Positions 10,793-23,573 of a DNA stretch of 64,000 nucleotides are shown here, in pieces; position 1 is the stretch's first letter, and each line of letters starts with the position of its first letter. The stretch covers positions 5,237,501-5,301,500 of the forward strand of contig CP114496.1 in assembly GCA_027186245.1 (NCBI GenBank), in the 5' to 3' direction. Origin of the DNA: Coriaria nepalensis. Lineage: Eukaryota > Streptophyta > Magnoliopsida > Cucurbitales > Coriariaceae. A program made the position numbers and the translations under genes. The notes under the pieces were generated by a model. It was given only the letters and a program-made list of their open reading frames with translations. It was not told where the DNA came from and did no database searches.

Positions 10793-13348
10793 ATTAGTTT
10801 AGCCTTAAAATCATTTGAATGAGTCATTTCAAGTCAATAACATATTGCAAAGTAGGTTGAACGAATTCTATTTTCGCACTACAAACACAGGTTTTGAGCA
10901 TAACTTGCACATGGCTATTGCAAGGAAACTGTGCATTAGTTTAATCTTAAAATCATTTGAATGAGTCATTTCAATTCAATAACATATTTCAAAGGAAGTT
11001 GAACGAATTCTATTTTCGCACTACAAACACGTGTTTTGGGCATAACTTGCAAATGATCAATGCAAGGAAAGTGTGCATTAGTTTAACCTTAAAATCATTT
11101 GAATGAGTCATTTCAGGTCAATAACATATTTCATAGCATGTTCAACGAATTCTATTTTCGCACTACAAACACAAGTTTTGTGCATAACTTGCAAATGGTC
11201 AATGCAAGGAAAGTGTGCATTAGTTTAATCTTAAAATCATTTGAATGAGTCATTTCAAGTCAATAACATATTTCAAAGCAAGTTGAACGAATTCTATTTT
11301 CGCACTACAAACACAAGTTTTGTGCATAACTTGCAAATGGTCAATGCAAGGAAAGTGTGCATTAGTTTAGCCTTAAAATCATTTGATTGAGTCATTTCAA
11401 GTCAATAACATATTTCAAAGGAAGTTGAACGAATTCTATTTTCGCACTACAAACACAGGTTTTGGGCATAACTTGCACATGGCCAATGCAAGGAAAGTGT
11501 GCATTAGTTTAACCTTAAAATCATTCGATTGAGTCATTTCAAGTCAATAACATATTTCAAAGCAAGTTGAACGAATTCTATTTTCGCACTACAAACACAG
11601 GTTTTGGGCATAACTTGCAAATGATCAATGCAAGGAAAGTGTACATTAGTTTAACCTTAAAATCATTTGAATGAGTCATTTCAGGTCAATAACATATTTC
11701 ATAGCATATTCAACGAATTCTATTTTCGCACTACAATCACAAGTTTTGTGCATAACTTGCAAATGGTCAATGCAAGGAAACTGTGCATTAGTTTAGCCTT
11801 AAAATCATTTGAATGAGTCATTTCAAGTCAATAACATATTGCAATGCAGGTTGAGCGAATTCTATTTTCGCACTACAAACACAGGTTTTGGGCATAACTT
11901 GCACATGGCTATTGCAAGGAAACTGTGCATTAGTTTAATCTTAAAATCATTTGAATGAGTCATTTCAAGTCAATAACATATTTCAAAGCAAGTTGAACGA
12001 ATTCTATTTTCGCACTACAAACACAGGTTTTGAGCATAACTTGCACATGGCTATTGCAAGGAAACTGTGCATTAGTTTAATCTTAAAATCATTTGAATGA
12101 GTCATTTCAAGTCAATAACATATTTCAAAGCAAGTTCAACGAATTCTATTTTCGCACTACAAACACATGTTTTGGGCATAACTTGCAAATGATCAATGCA
12201 AGGAAAGTGTGCATTAGTTTAGCCTTAAAATCATTCGATTGAGTCATTTCAAGTCAATAACATATTTCAAAGCAAGTTGAACGAATTCTATTTTCGCACT
12301 ACAAACACAGGTTTTGGGCATAACTTGCAAATGATCAATGCAAGGAAAGTGTACATTAGTTTAACCTTAAAATCATTTGAATGAGTCATTTCAGGTCAAT
12401 AACATATTTCATAGCATGTTCAACGAATTCTATTTTCGCACTACAAACACAAGTTTTGTGCATAACTTGCAAATGGTCAATGCAAGGAAAGTGTGCATTA
12501 GTTTAATCTTAAAATCATTTGAATGAGTCATTTCAAGTCAATAACATATTTCAAAGCAAGTTGAACAAATTCTATTTTCGCACTACAAACACAAGTTTTG
12601 TGCATAACTTGCAAATGGTCAATGCAAGGAAACTGTGCATTAGTTTAGCCTTAAAATCATTTGAATGAGTCATTTCAAGTCAATAACATATTGCAATGCA
12701 GGTTGAGCGAATTCAATTTTCGCACTACAAACACAGGTTTTGGGCATAACTTGCACATGGCTATTGCAAGGAAACTGTGCATTAGTTTAATCTTAAAATC
12801 ATTTGAATGAGTCATTTCAAGTCAATAACATATTTCAAAGCAAGTTGAACGAATTCTATTTTCGCACTACAAACACAGGTTTTGAGCATAACTTGCACAT
12901 GGCTATTGCAAGGAAACTGTGCATTAGTTTAATCTTAAAATCATTTGAATGAGTCATTTCGATTCAATAACATATTTCAAAGCAAGTTGAACGAATTCTA
13001 TTTTCGCACTACAAACACGTGTTTTGGGCATAACTTGCAAATGATCAATGCAAGGAAAGTGTGCATTAGTTTAACCTTAAAATCATTTGAATGAGTCATT
13101 TCAGGTAAATAACATATTTCATAGCATGTTCAACGAATTCTATTTTCGCACTACAAACACAAGTTTTGGGCATAACTTGCAAATGGTCCATGCAAGGAAA
13201 GTGTGCATTAGTTTAGCCTTAAAATCATTTGAATGAGTCATTTCAAGTCAATAACATATTGCAATGCAGGTTGAGCGAATTCTATTTTCGCACTACAAAC
13301 ACAGGTTTTGGGCATAACTTGCACATGGCTATTGCAAGGAAACTGTGC
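10651..13348 (+). repeat. 19-monomer block, copy 1
   Basis: Nineteen monomers beginning I, C', A, B, D, K, L, M, N. K has the unusual CATGGCCAATG at 118-128. L has CATTCGATTGAG, which adds a CpG, and GTACATTAG at its end. M has ACAATCACAAG. N has TTGCAATGCAGGTTGAGCG. The order and private states recur at 14,343-17,040, exactly 3,692 bases (26 monomers) further on. Confidence 0.85.
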
Positions 13349-13774
13349 ATTAGTTTAATCTTAAAATCATTTGAATGAGTCATTTCAAGTCAATAACATA
13401 TTTCAAAGCAAGTTGAACGAATTCTATTTTCGCACTACAAACACAGGTTTTGAGCATAACTTGCACATGGCTATTGCAAGGAAACTGTGCATTAGTTTAA
13501 TCTTAAAATCATTTGAATGAGTCATTTCGATTCAATAACATATTTCAAAGCAAGTTGAACGAATTCTATTTTCGCACTACAAACACGTGTTTTGGGCATA
13601 ACTTGCAAATGATCAATGCAAGGAAAGTGTGCATTAGTTTAACCTTAAAATCATTTGAATGAGTCATTTCAGGTAAATAACATATTTCATAGCATGTTCA
13701 ACGAATTCTATTTTCGCATTACAAACACAAGTTTTGTGCATAACTTGCAAATGGTCAATGCAAGGAAAGTGTGC

Positions 13775-15052
13775 ATTAGTTTAATCTTAAAATCATTTGA
13801 ATGAGTCATTTCAAGTCAATAACATATTTCAAAGCAAGTTGAACGAATTCTATTTTCGCACTACAAACACAAGTTTTGTGCATAACTTGCAAATGGTCAA
13901 TGCAAGGAAAGTGTGCATTAGTTTAGCCTTAAAATCATTTGATTGAGTCATTTCAAGTCAATAACATATTTCAAAGGAAGTTGAACGAATTCTATTTTCG
14001 CACTACAAACACAGGTTTTGGGCATAACTTGCACATGGCTATTGCAAGGAAACTGTGCATTAGTTTAATCTTAAAATCATTTGAATGAGTCATTTCAAGT
14101 CAATAACATATTACAAAGCAAGTTGAACGAATTCTATTTTCGCACTACAAACACAGGTTTTGGGCATAACTTGCACATGGCTATTGCAAGGAAAGTGTGC
14201 ATTAGTTTAACCTTAAAATCATTTGAATGAGTCATTTCAAGTCAATAACATATTTCAAAGCAAGTTGAGCGAATTCTATTTTCGCACTACAAACACAAGT
14301 TTTGTGCATAACTTGCAAATGGTCAATGCAAGGAAAGTGTGCATTAGTTTAGCCTTAAAATCATTTGATTGAGTCATTTCAAGTCAATAACATATTTCAA
14401 AGGAAGTTGAACGAATTCTATTTTCGCACTACAAACACAAGTTTTGTGCATAACTTGCAAATGGTCAATGCAAGGAAAGTGTGCATTAGTTTAGCCTTAA
14501 AATCATTTGAATGAGTCATTTCAAGTCAATAACATATTGCAAAGTAGGTTGAACGAATTCTATTTTCGCACTACAAACACAGGTTTTGAGCATAACTTGC
14601 ACATGGCTATTGCAAGGAAACTGTGCATTAGTTTAATCTTAAAATCATTTGAATGAGTCATTTCAATTCAATAACATATTTCAAAGGAAGTTGAACGAAT
14701 TCTATTTTCGCACTACAAACACGTGTTTTGGGCATAACTTGCAAATGATCAATGCAAGGAAAGTGTGCATTAGTTTAACCTTAAAATCATTTGAATGAGT
14801 CATTTCAGGTCAATAACATATTTCATAGCATGTTCAACGAATTCTATTTTCGCACTACAAACACAAGTTTTGTGCATAACTTGCAAATGGTCAATGCAAG
14901 GAAAGTGTGCATTAGTTTAATCTTAAAATCATTTGAATGAGTCATTTCAAGTCAATAACATATTTCAAAGCAAGTTGAACGAATTCTATTTTCGCACTAC
15001 AAACACAAGTTTTGTGCATAACTTGCAAATGGTCAATGCAAGGAAAGTGTGC
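13775..15052 (+). repeat. Transposed copy of left-hand HOR segment
   Basis: Nine monomers, D, E, F, H, I, C', A, B, D, in the same order and with the same states as 5,823-7,100, at an offset of 7,952 bases (56 monomers). Differences seen: the earlier F has AAGGTGAACG and the earlier final D has AAATCAAG, while both are ordinary here. It sits between the two 19-monomer blocks and overlaps the second, so left-domain material lies inside a different HOR context. Confidence 0.8.
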
Positions 15053-17040
15053 ATTAGTTTAGCCTTAAAATCATTTGATTGAGTCATTTCAAGTCAATAA
15101 CATATTTCAAAGGAAGTTGAACGAATTCTATTTTCGCACTACAAACACAGGTTTTGGGCATAACTTGCACATGGCCAATGCAAGGAAAGTGTGCATTAGT
15201 TTAACCTTAAAATCATTCGATTGAGTCATTTCAAGTCAATAACATATTTCAAAGCAAGTTGAACGAATTCTATTTTCGCACTACAAACACAGGTTTTGGG
15301 CATAACTTGCAAATGATCAATGCAAGGAAAGTGTACATTAGTTTAACCTTAAAATCATTTGAATGAGTCATTTCAGGTCAATAACATATTTCATAGCATA
15401 TTCAACGAATTCTATTTTCGCACTACAATCACAAGTTTTGTGCATAACTTGCAAATGGTCAATGCAAGGAAACTGTGCATTAGTTTAGCCTTAAAATCAT
15501 TTGAATGAGTCATTTCAAGTCAATAACATATTGCAATGCAGGTTGAGCGAATTCTATTTTCGCACTACAAACACAGGTTTTGGGCATAACTTGCACATGG
15601 CTATTGCAAGGAAACTGTGCATTAGTTTAATCTTAAAATCATTTGAATGAGTCATTTCAAGTCAATAACATATTTCAAAGCAAGTTGAACGAATTCTATT
15701 TTCGCACTACAAACACAGGTTTTGAGCATAACTTGCACATGGCTATTGCAAGGAAACTGTGCATTAGTTTAATCTTAAAATCATTTGAATGAGTCATTTC
15801 AAGTCAATAACATATTTCAAAGCAAGTTGAACGAATTCTATTTCCGCACTACAAAGACATGTTTTGGGCATAACTTGCAAATGATCAATGCAAGGAAAGT
15901 GTGCATTAGTTTAGCCTTAAAATCATTCGATTGAGTCATTTCAAGTCAATAACATATTTCAAAGCAAGTTGAACGAATTCTATTTTCGCACTACAAACAC
16001 AGGTTTTGGGCATAACTTGCAAATGATCAATGCAAGGAAAGTGTACATTAGTTTAACCTTAAAATCATTTGAATGAGTCATTTCAGGTCAATAACATATT
16101 TCATAGCATGTTCAACGAATTCTATTTTCGCACTACAAACACAAGTTTTGTGCATAACTTGCAAATGGTCAATGCAAGGAAAGTGTGCATTAGTTTAATC
16201 TTAAAATCATTTGAATGAGTCATTTCAAGTCAATAACATATTTCAAAGCAAGTTGAACAAATTCTATTTTCGCACTACAAACACAAGTTTTGTGCATAAC
16301 TTGCAAATGGTCAATGCAAGGAAACTGTGCATTAGTTTAGCCTTAAAATCATTTGAATGAGTCATTTCAAGTCAATAACATATTGCAATGCAGGTTGAGC
16401 GAATTCAATTTTCGCACTACAAACACAGGTTTTGGGCATAACTTGCACATGGCTATTGCAAGGAAACTGTGCATTAGTTTAATCTTAAAATCATTTGAAT
16501 GAGTCATTTCAAGTCAATAACATATTTCAAAGCAAGTTGAACGAATTCTATTTTCGCACTACAAACACAGGTTTTGAGCATAACTTGCACATGGCTATTG
16601 CAAGGAAACTGTGCATTAGTTTAATCTTAAAATCATTTGAATGAGTCATTTCGATTCAATAACATATTTCAAAGCAAGTTGAACGAATTCTATTTTCGCA
16701 CTACAAACACGTGTTTTGGGCATAACTTGCAAATGATCAATGCAAGGAAAGTGTGCATTAGTTTAACCTTAAAATCATTTGAATGAGTCATTTCAGGTAA
16801 ATAACATATTTCATAGCATGTTCAACGAATTCTATTTTCGCACTACAAACACAAGTTTTGGGCATAACTTGCAAATGGTCCATGCAAGGAAAGTGTGCAT
16901 TAGTTTAGCCTTAAAATCATTTGAATGAGTCATTTCAAGTCAATAACATATTGCAATGCAGGTTGAGCGAATTCTATTTTCGCACTACAAACACAGGTTT
17001 TGGGCATAACTTGCACATGGCTATTGCAAGGAAACTGTGC
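14343..17040 (+). repeat. 19-monomer block, copy 2
   Basis: Matches 10,651-13,348 monomer for monomer, including K with CATGGCCAATG, two L-type monomers with CATTCGATTGAG, M with ACAATCAC, and an N with GAATTCAATT. The clearest difference is in the monomer at 15,763, which has TTTCCGCAC and ACAAAGACATG where copy 1 (12,071) has TTTTCGCAC and ACAAACACATG, and GTTGAACG where copy 1 has GTTCAACG. Confidence 0.85.
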
Positions 17041-18744
17041 ATTAGTTTAATCTTAAAATCATTTGAATGAGTCATTTCAAGTCAATAACATATTTCAAAG
17101 CAAGTTGAACGAATTCTATTTTCGCACTACAAACACATGTTTTGGGCATAACTTGCAAATGATCAATGCAAGGAAAGTGTGCATTAGTTTAGCCTTAAAA
17201 TCATTCGATTGAGTCATTTCAAGTCAATAACATATTTCAAAGCAAGTTGAACGAATTCTATTTTCGCACTACAAACACAGGTTTTGGGCATAACTTGCAA
17301 ATGATCAATGCAAGGAAAGTGTACATTAGTTTAACCTTAAAATCATTTGAATGAGTCATTTCAGGTCAATAACATATTTCATAGCATGTTCAACGAATTC
17401 TATTTTCGCACTACAAACACAAGTTTTGTGCATAACTTGCAAATGGTCAATGCAAGGAAAGTGTGCATTAGTTTAGCCTTAAAATCATTTGAATGAGTCA
17501 TTTCAAGTCAATAACATATTGCAAAGTAGGTTGAACGAATTCTATTTTCGCACTACAAACACAGGTTTTGGGCATAACTTGCACATGGCTATTGCAAGGA
17601 AACTGTGCATTAGTTTAATCTTAAAATCATTTGAATGAGTCATTTCAAGTCAATAACATATTTCAAAGCAAGTTGAACGAATTCTATTTTCGCACTACAA
17701 ACACATGTTTTGGGCATAACTTGCAAATGATCAATGCAAGGAAAGTGTGCATTAGTTTAGCCTTAAAATCATTTGATTGAGTCATTTCAAGTCAATAACA
17801 TATTTCAAAGCAAGTTGAACGAATTCTATTTTCGCACTACAAACACAGGTTTTGGGCATAACTTGCACATGGCTATTGCAAGGAAACTGTGCATTAGTTT
17901 AATCTTAAAATCATTTCAATGAGTCATTTCAAGGCAATAACATATTTCAAAGCAAGTTGAACGAATTCTATTTTCGCACTACAAACACAGGTTTTGAGCA
18001 TAACTTACACATGGCTATTGCAAGGAAACTGTGCATTAGTTTAATCTTAAAATCATTTGAATGAGTCATTTCGATTCAATAACATATTTCAAAGCAAGTT
18101 GAACGAATTCTATTTTCGCACTACAAACACGTGTTTTGGGCATAACTTGCAAATGATCAATGCAAGGAAAGTGTGCATTAGTTTAACCTTAAAATCATTT
18201 AAATGAGTCATTTCAGGTAAATAACATATTTCATAGCATGTTCAACGAATTCTATTTTCGCACTACAAACACAAGTTTTGGGCATAACTTGCAAATGGTC
18301 CATGCAAGGAAAGTGTGCATTAGTTTAGCCTTAAAATCATTTGAATGAGTCATTTCAAGTCAATAACATATTGCAATGCAGGTTGAGCGAATTCTATTTT
18401 CGCACTACAAACACAGGTTTTGGGCATAACTTGCACATGGCTATTGCAAGGAAACTGTGCATTAGTTTAATCTTAAAATCATTTGAATGAGTCATTTCAA
18501 GTCAATAACATATTTCAAAGCAAGTTGAACGAATTCTATTTTCGCACTACAAACACATGTTTTGGGCATAACTTGCAAATGATCAATGCAAGGAAAGTGT
18601 GCATTAGTTTAGCCTTAAAATCATTTGATTGAGTCATTTCAAGTCAATAACATATTTCAAAGCAAGTTGAACGAATTCTATTTTCGCACTACAAACACAG
18701 GTTTTGGGCATAACTTGCACATGGCTATTGCAAGGAAACTGTGC
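16473..18744 (+). repeat. Mixed zone with 10- and 6-monomer repeats
   Basis: Monomers O, A', B', N, P' at 16,473-17,182 return at 17,893-18,602, an offset of 1,420 bases (10 monomers). Inside this, a pattern of P', a GATT monomer and an AATC monomer with CATTTCAATG starts at 17,609 and again at 18,461, an offset of 852 bases (6 monomers). Two repeat lengths are thus superimposed. Private changes include ATAACTTACAC near 18,000 and CATTTAAATG near 18,195. Confidence 0.72.
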
Positions 18745-20591
18745 ATTAGTTTAATCTTAAAATCATTTCAATGAGTCATTTCAAGTCAATAACATATTTC
18801 AAAGCAAGTTGAACGAATTCTATTTTCGCACTACAAACACAGGTTTTGGGCATAACTTGCAAATGATCAATGCAAGGAAAGTGTACATTAGTTTAACCTT
18901 AAAATCATTTGAATGAGTCATTTCAGGTCAATAACATATTTCATAGCATATTCAACGAATTCTATTTTCGCACTACAATCACAAGTTTTGTGCATAACTT
19001 GCAAATGGTCAATGCAAGGAAACTGTGCATTAGTTTAATCTTAAAATCATTTGAATGAGTCATTTCAAGTCAATAACATATTTCAAAGCAAGTTGAACGA
19101 ATTCTATTTTCGCACTACAAACACAAGTTTTGTGCATAACTTGCAAGTGGTCAATGCAAGGAAAGTGTGCATTAGTTTAGCCTTAAAATCATTTGATTGA
19201 GTCATTTCAAGTCAATAACATATTTCAAAGGAAGTTGAACGAATTCTATTTTCGCACTACAAACACAAGTTTTGTGCATAACTTGTAAATGGTCAATGCA
19301 AGGAAAGTGTGCATTAGTTTAGCCTTAAAATCATTTGAATGAGTCATTTCAAGTCAATAACATATTGCAAACCAGGTTGAACGGATTCTATTTTCGCCCT
19401 ACAAACACAGGTTTTGGGCATAACTTGGACATGGCTATTGCAAGGAAACTGTGCATTAGTTTAATCTTAAAATCATTTGAATGAGTCATTTCAAGTCAAT
19501 AACATATTTCAAAGCAAGTTGAACGAATTCTATTTTCGCACTACAAACACAGGTTTTGGGCATAACATGCACATGGCTATTGCAAGGAAACTGTGCATTA
19601 GTTTAATCTTAAAATCATTTGAATGAGTCATTTCAATTCAATAACATATTTCAAAGCAAGTTGAACGAATTCTATTTTCGCACTACAAACACGTGTTTTG
19701 GGCATAACTTGCAAATGATCAATGCAAAGGAAAGTGTGCATTAGGTTAACCTTAAAATCATTTGAATGAGTCATTTCAGGTCAATAACATATTTCATAGC
19801 ATGTTCAACGAATTCTATTTTCGCACTACAAACACAAGTTTTGTGCATAACTTGCAAATGGTCAATGCAAGGAAAGTGTGCATTAGTTTAGCCTTAAAAT
19901 CATTTGAATGAGTCATTTCAAGTCAATAACATATTGCAAAGCAGGTTGAGCGAATTCTATTTTCGCACTACAAACACAGGTTTTGAGCATAACCTGCACA
20001 TGGCTATTGCAAGGAAACAGTGCATTAGTTTAATCTTAAAATCATTTGAATGAGTCATTTCAAGTCAATAACATATTTCAAAGCAAGTTGAACGAATTCT
20101 ATTTTCGCACTACAAACACATGTTTTGGGCATAACTTGCAAATGATCAATGCAAGGAAAGTGTGCATTAGTTTAGCTTTAAAATCATTTGATTGAGTCAT
20201 TTCAAGTCAATAACATATTTCAAATCAAGTTGAACGAATTCTATTTTCGCACTACAAACACAAGTTTTGTGCATAACTTGCAAATGGTCAATGCAAGGAA
20301 AGTGTGCATTAGTTTAGCCTTAAAATCATTTGATTGAGTCATTTCAAGTCAATAACATATTTCAAAGCAAGTTGAACGAATTCTATCTTCGCACTACAAA
20401 CACATGTTTTGGGCATAACTTGCAAATGGTCAATGCAAGGAAAGTGTGCATTAGTTTAGCCTTAAAATCATTTGAATGAGTCATTTCAAGTCAATAACAT
20501 ATTTCAAAGCAAGTTGAACGAATTCTATTTTCGCACTACAAACACAGGTTTTGGGCATAACTTGCACATGGCTATTGCAAGGAAACTGTGC
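18745..20591 (+). repeat. Satellite segment without a clear HOR
   Basis: Thirteen monomers of mixed type. It includes the most diverged ones I noticed, for example GGATTC in place of the EcoRI site near 19,383, TTTTCGCCCT near 19,392 and ATAACATGCAC near 19,563. It also holds the first 1-base insertion of the window (19,726-19,728). The monomer at 20,166 (AGCTTT with AAATCAAG) is an early relative of the block that becomes common from 28.4 kb. I see no gene or foreign DNA here. Confidence 0.75.
19726..19728 (+). other. 1-base insertion shifting array phase
   Basis: AATGCAAAGG replaces AATGCAAGG, giving a 143-base monomer. The next monomer begins ATTAGGTTAACC instead of ATTAGTTTAACC. The same insertion and the same neighbouring change occur at 28,247 and 33,218. 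Confidence 0.93.
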
Positions 20592-23573
20592 ATTAGTTTA
20601 ATCTTAAAATCATTTGAATGCGTCATTTCAAGTTAATAAAATATTTCAAAGCAAGTTGAACGAATTCTATTTTCGCACTACAAACACAGGTTTTGGGCAT
20701 AACTTGCAAATGATCAATGCAAGGAAAGTGTGCATTAGTTTAACCTTAAAATCATTTGAATGAGTCATTTCAGGTCAATAACATATTTCATAGCATATTC
20801 AACGAATTCTATTTTCGCACTACAATCACAAGTTTTGTGCATAACTTGCAAATCGTCAATGCAAGGAAACTGTGCATTAGTTTAATCCTAAAATCATTTG
20901 AATGAGTCATTTCAAGTCAATAACATATTTCAAAGCAAGTTGAACGAATTCTATTTTCGCACTACAAACACGTGTTTTGGGCATAACTTGCAAATGATCA
21001 ATGCAAGGAAAGTGTGCATTAGTTTAACCTTAAAATCATTTGAATGAGTCATTTCAGGTCAATAACATATTTCATAGCATATTCAACGAATTCTATTTTC
21101 GCACTACAAACACAAGTTTTGTGCATAACTTGCAAATGGTCAATGCAAGGAAAGTGTGCATTAGTTTAGCCTTAAAATCATTTGATTGAGTCATTTGAAG
21201 TCAATAACATATTTCAAAGCAAGTTGAACGAATTCTATTTTCGCACTACAAACACATGTTTTGGGCATAACTTGCAAATGATCAATGCAAGGAAAGTGTG
21301 CATTAGTTTAACCTTAAAATCATTTGAATGAGTCATTTCAGGTCAATAACATATTTCATAGCATGTTCAACGAATTCTATTTTCGCACTACAAACACAAG
21401 TTTTGTGCATAACTTGCAAATGGTCAATGCAAGGAAAGTGTGCATTAGTTTAGCCTTAAAATCATTTGATTGAGTCATTTCAAGTCAATAACATATTTCA
21501 AAGCAAGTTGAACGAATTCTATTTTCGCACTACAAACACAAGTTTTGTGCATAACTTGCAAATGGTCAATGCAAGGAAAGTGTGCATTAGTTTAGCCTTA
21601 AAATCATTTGAATGAGTCATTTCAAGTCAATAACATATTACAAAGCAAGTTGAACGAATTCTATTTTCGCACTACAAACACACGTTTTGGGCATAACTTG
21701 CACATGGCTATTGCAAGGAAACTGTGCATTAGTTTAATCTTAAAATCATTTGAATGAGTCATTTCAAGTCAATAACATATTTCAAAGCAAGTTGAACGAA
21801 TTCTTTTTTCGCACTACAAACACAGGTTTTGGGCATAACTTGCACATGGCTATTGCAAGGAAACTGTGCATTAGTTTAATCTTAAAATCATTTGAATGAG
21901 TCATTTCAAGTCAATAACATATTTCAAAGCAAGTTGAACGAATTCTATTTTCGCACTACAAACACAGGTTTTGGGCATAACTTGCAAATGATCAATGCAA
22001 GGAAAGTGTGCATTAGTTTAACCTTAAAATCATTTGAATGAGTCATTTCAGGTCAATAACATATTTCATAGCATATTCAACGAATTCTATTTTCGCACTA
22101 CAAACACAAGTTTTGTGCATAACTTGCATATGGTCAAGGCAAGGAAACTGTGCATTAGTTTAATCTTAAAATCATTTGAATGAGTCATTTGAAGTCAATA
22201 ACATATTTTAAAGCAAGTTGAACGAATTCTATTTTCGCACTACAAACACAAGTTTTGTGCATAACTTGCAAATGGTCAATGCAAGGAAAGTGTGCGTTAG
22301 TTTAGCCTTAAAATCATTTGAATGAGTCATTTCAAGTCAATAACATATTTCAAACGAAGTTGAACGAATTCTGTTTTCGCACTACAAACACAAGTTTTGT
22401 GCATAACTTGCAAATGTTCAATGCAAGGAAAGTGTGCATTAGTTTAGCCTTAAAATCATTTGAATGAGTCATTTCATGTCAATAAAATATTGCAAAGCAG
22501 GTTGAACGAATTCTATTTTCGCACTACAAACACAGGTTTTGGGCATAACTTGCAAATGGCTATTGCAACGAAACTGTGCATTACTTTAATCTTAAAATCA
22601 TTTGAATGAGTTATTTCAAGTCAATAACATATTTCAAAGCAAGTTGAACGAATTCTATTTTCGCACTACAAACACAGGTTTTGGGCATAACTTGCACATG
22701 GCTATTGCAAGGAAACTGAGCATTAGTTTAATCTTAAAATCATTTGAATGAGTCATTTCAATTCAATCACATATTTCAAAGCAAGTTGAACGAATTCTAT
22801 TTTCGCACTACAAACACATGTTTTGGGCATAACTTGCAAATGATCAATGCAAGAAAAGTGTGCATTAGTTTAACCTTAAAATCATTTGAATGAGTCATTT
22901 CAGGTCCATAACATATTTCATAGCATATTCAACGAATTCTATTTTCGCACTACAAACACAAGTTTTGTGCATAACTTGCATATGGTCAAGGCAAGGAAAC
23001 TGTGCATTAGTTTAATCTTAAAATCATTTGAATGAGTCATTTGAAGTCAATAACATATTTTAAAGCAAGTTGAACGAATTCTATTTTCGCACTACAAACA
23101 CAAGTTTTGTGCATAACTTGCAAATGGTCAATGCAAGGAAAGTGTGCATTAGTTTAGCCTTAAAATCATTTGAATGAGTCATTTCAAGTCAATAACATAT
23201 TTCAAAGCAAGTTGAACAAATTCTATTTTCGCACTACAAACACAAGTTTTGTGCATAACTTGCAAATGGTCAATGCAAGGAAAGTGTGCATTAGTTTAGC
23301 CTTAAAATCATTTGAATGAGTCATTTCAAGTCAATAACATATTACAAAGCAAGTTGAACGAATTCTATTTTCGCACTGCAAACACAGGTTTTGGGCATAA
23401 CTTGCACATGGCTATTGCAAGGAAACTGTGCATTAGTTTAATCTTAAAATCATTTGAATGAGTCATTTCAAGTCAATAACATATTTCAAAGCAAGTTGAA
23501 CGAATTCTATTTTCGCACTACAAACACAGGTTTTGGGCATAACTTGCACATGGCTATTGCAAGGAAACTGTGC
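20592..23573 (+). repeat. 21-monomer HOR unit (2,982 bases), copy 1
   Basis: Unit of 21 monomers. Diagnostic rare states are ATGCGTCATTTC with AATAAAATATT in the first monomer, TTCTTTTTTCGC near 21,801, CTGTTTTCGC near 22,371, GCATATGGTCAAGG near 22,126 and again 852 bases later, and CATTACTTTAATC near 22,580. Every one recurs exactly 2,982 bases downstream in copy 2. Private changes here include AGTTAATAAA, TTTGAAGTC near 21,197, CAAACGAAG near 22,353 and AAGAAAAG near 22,852. Confidence 0.92.
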
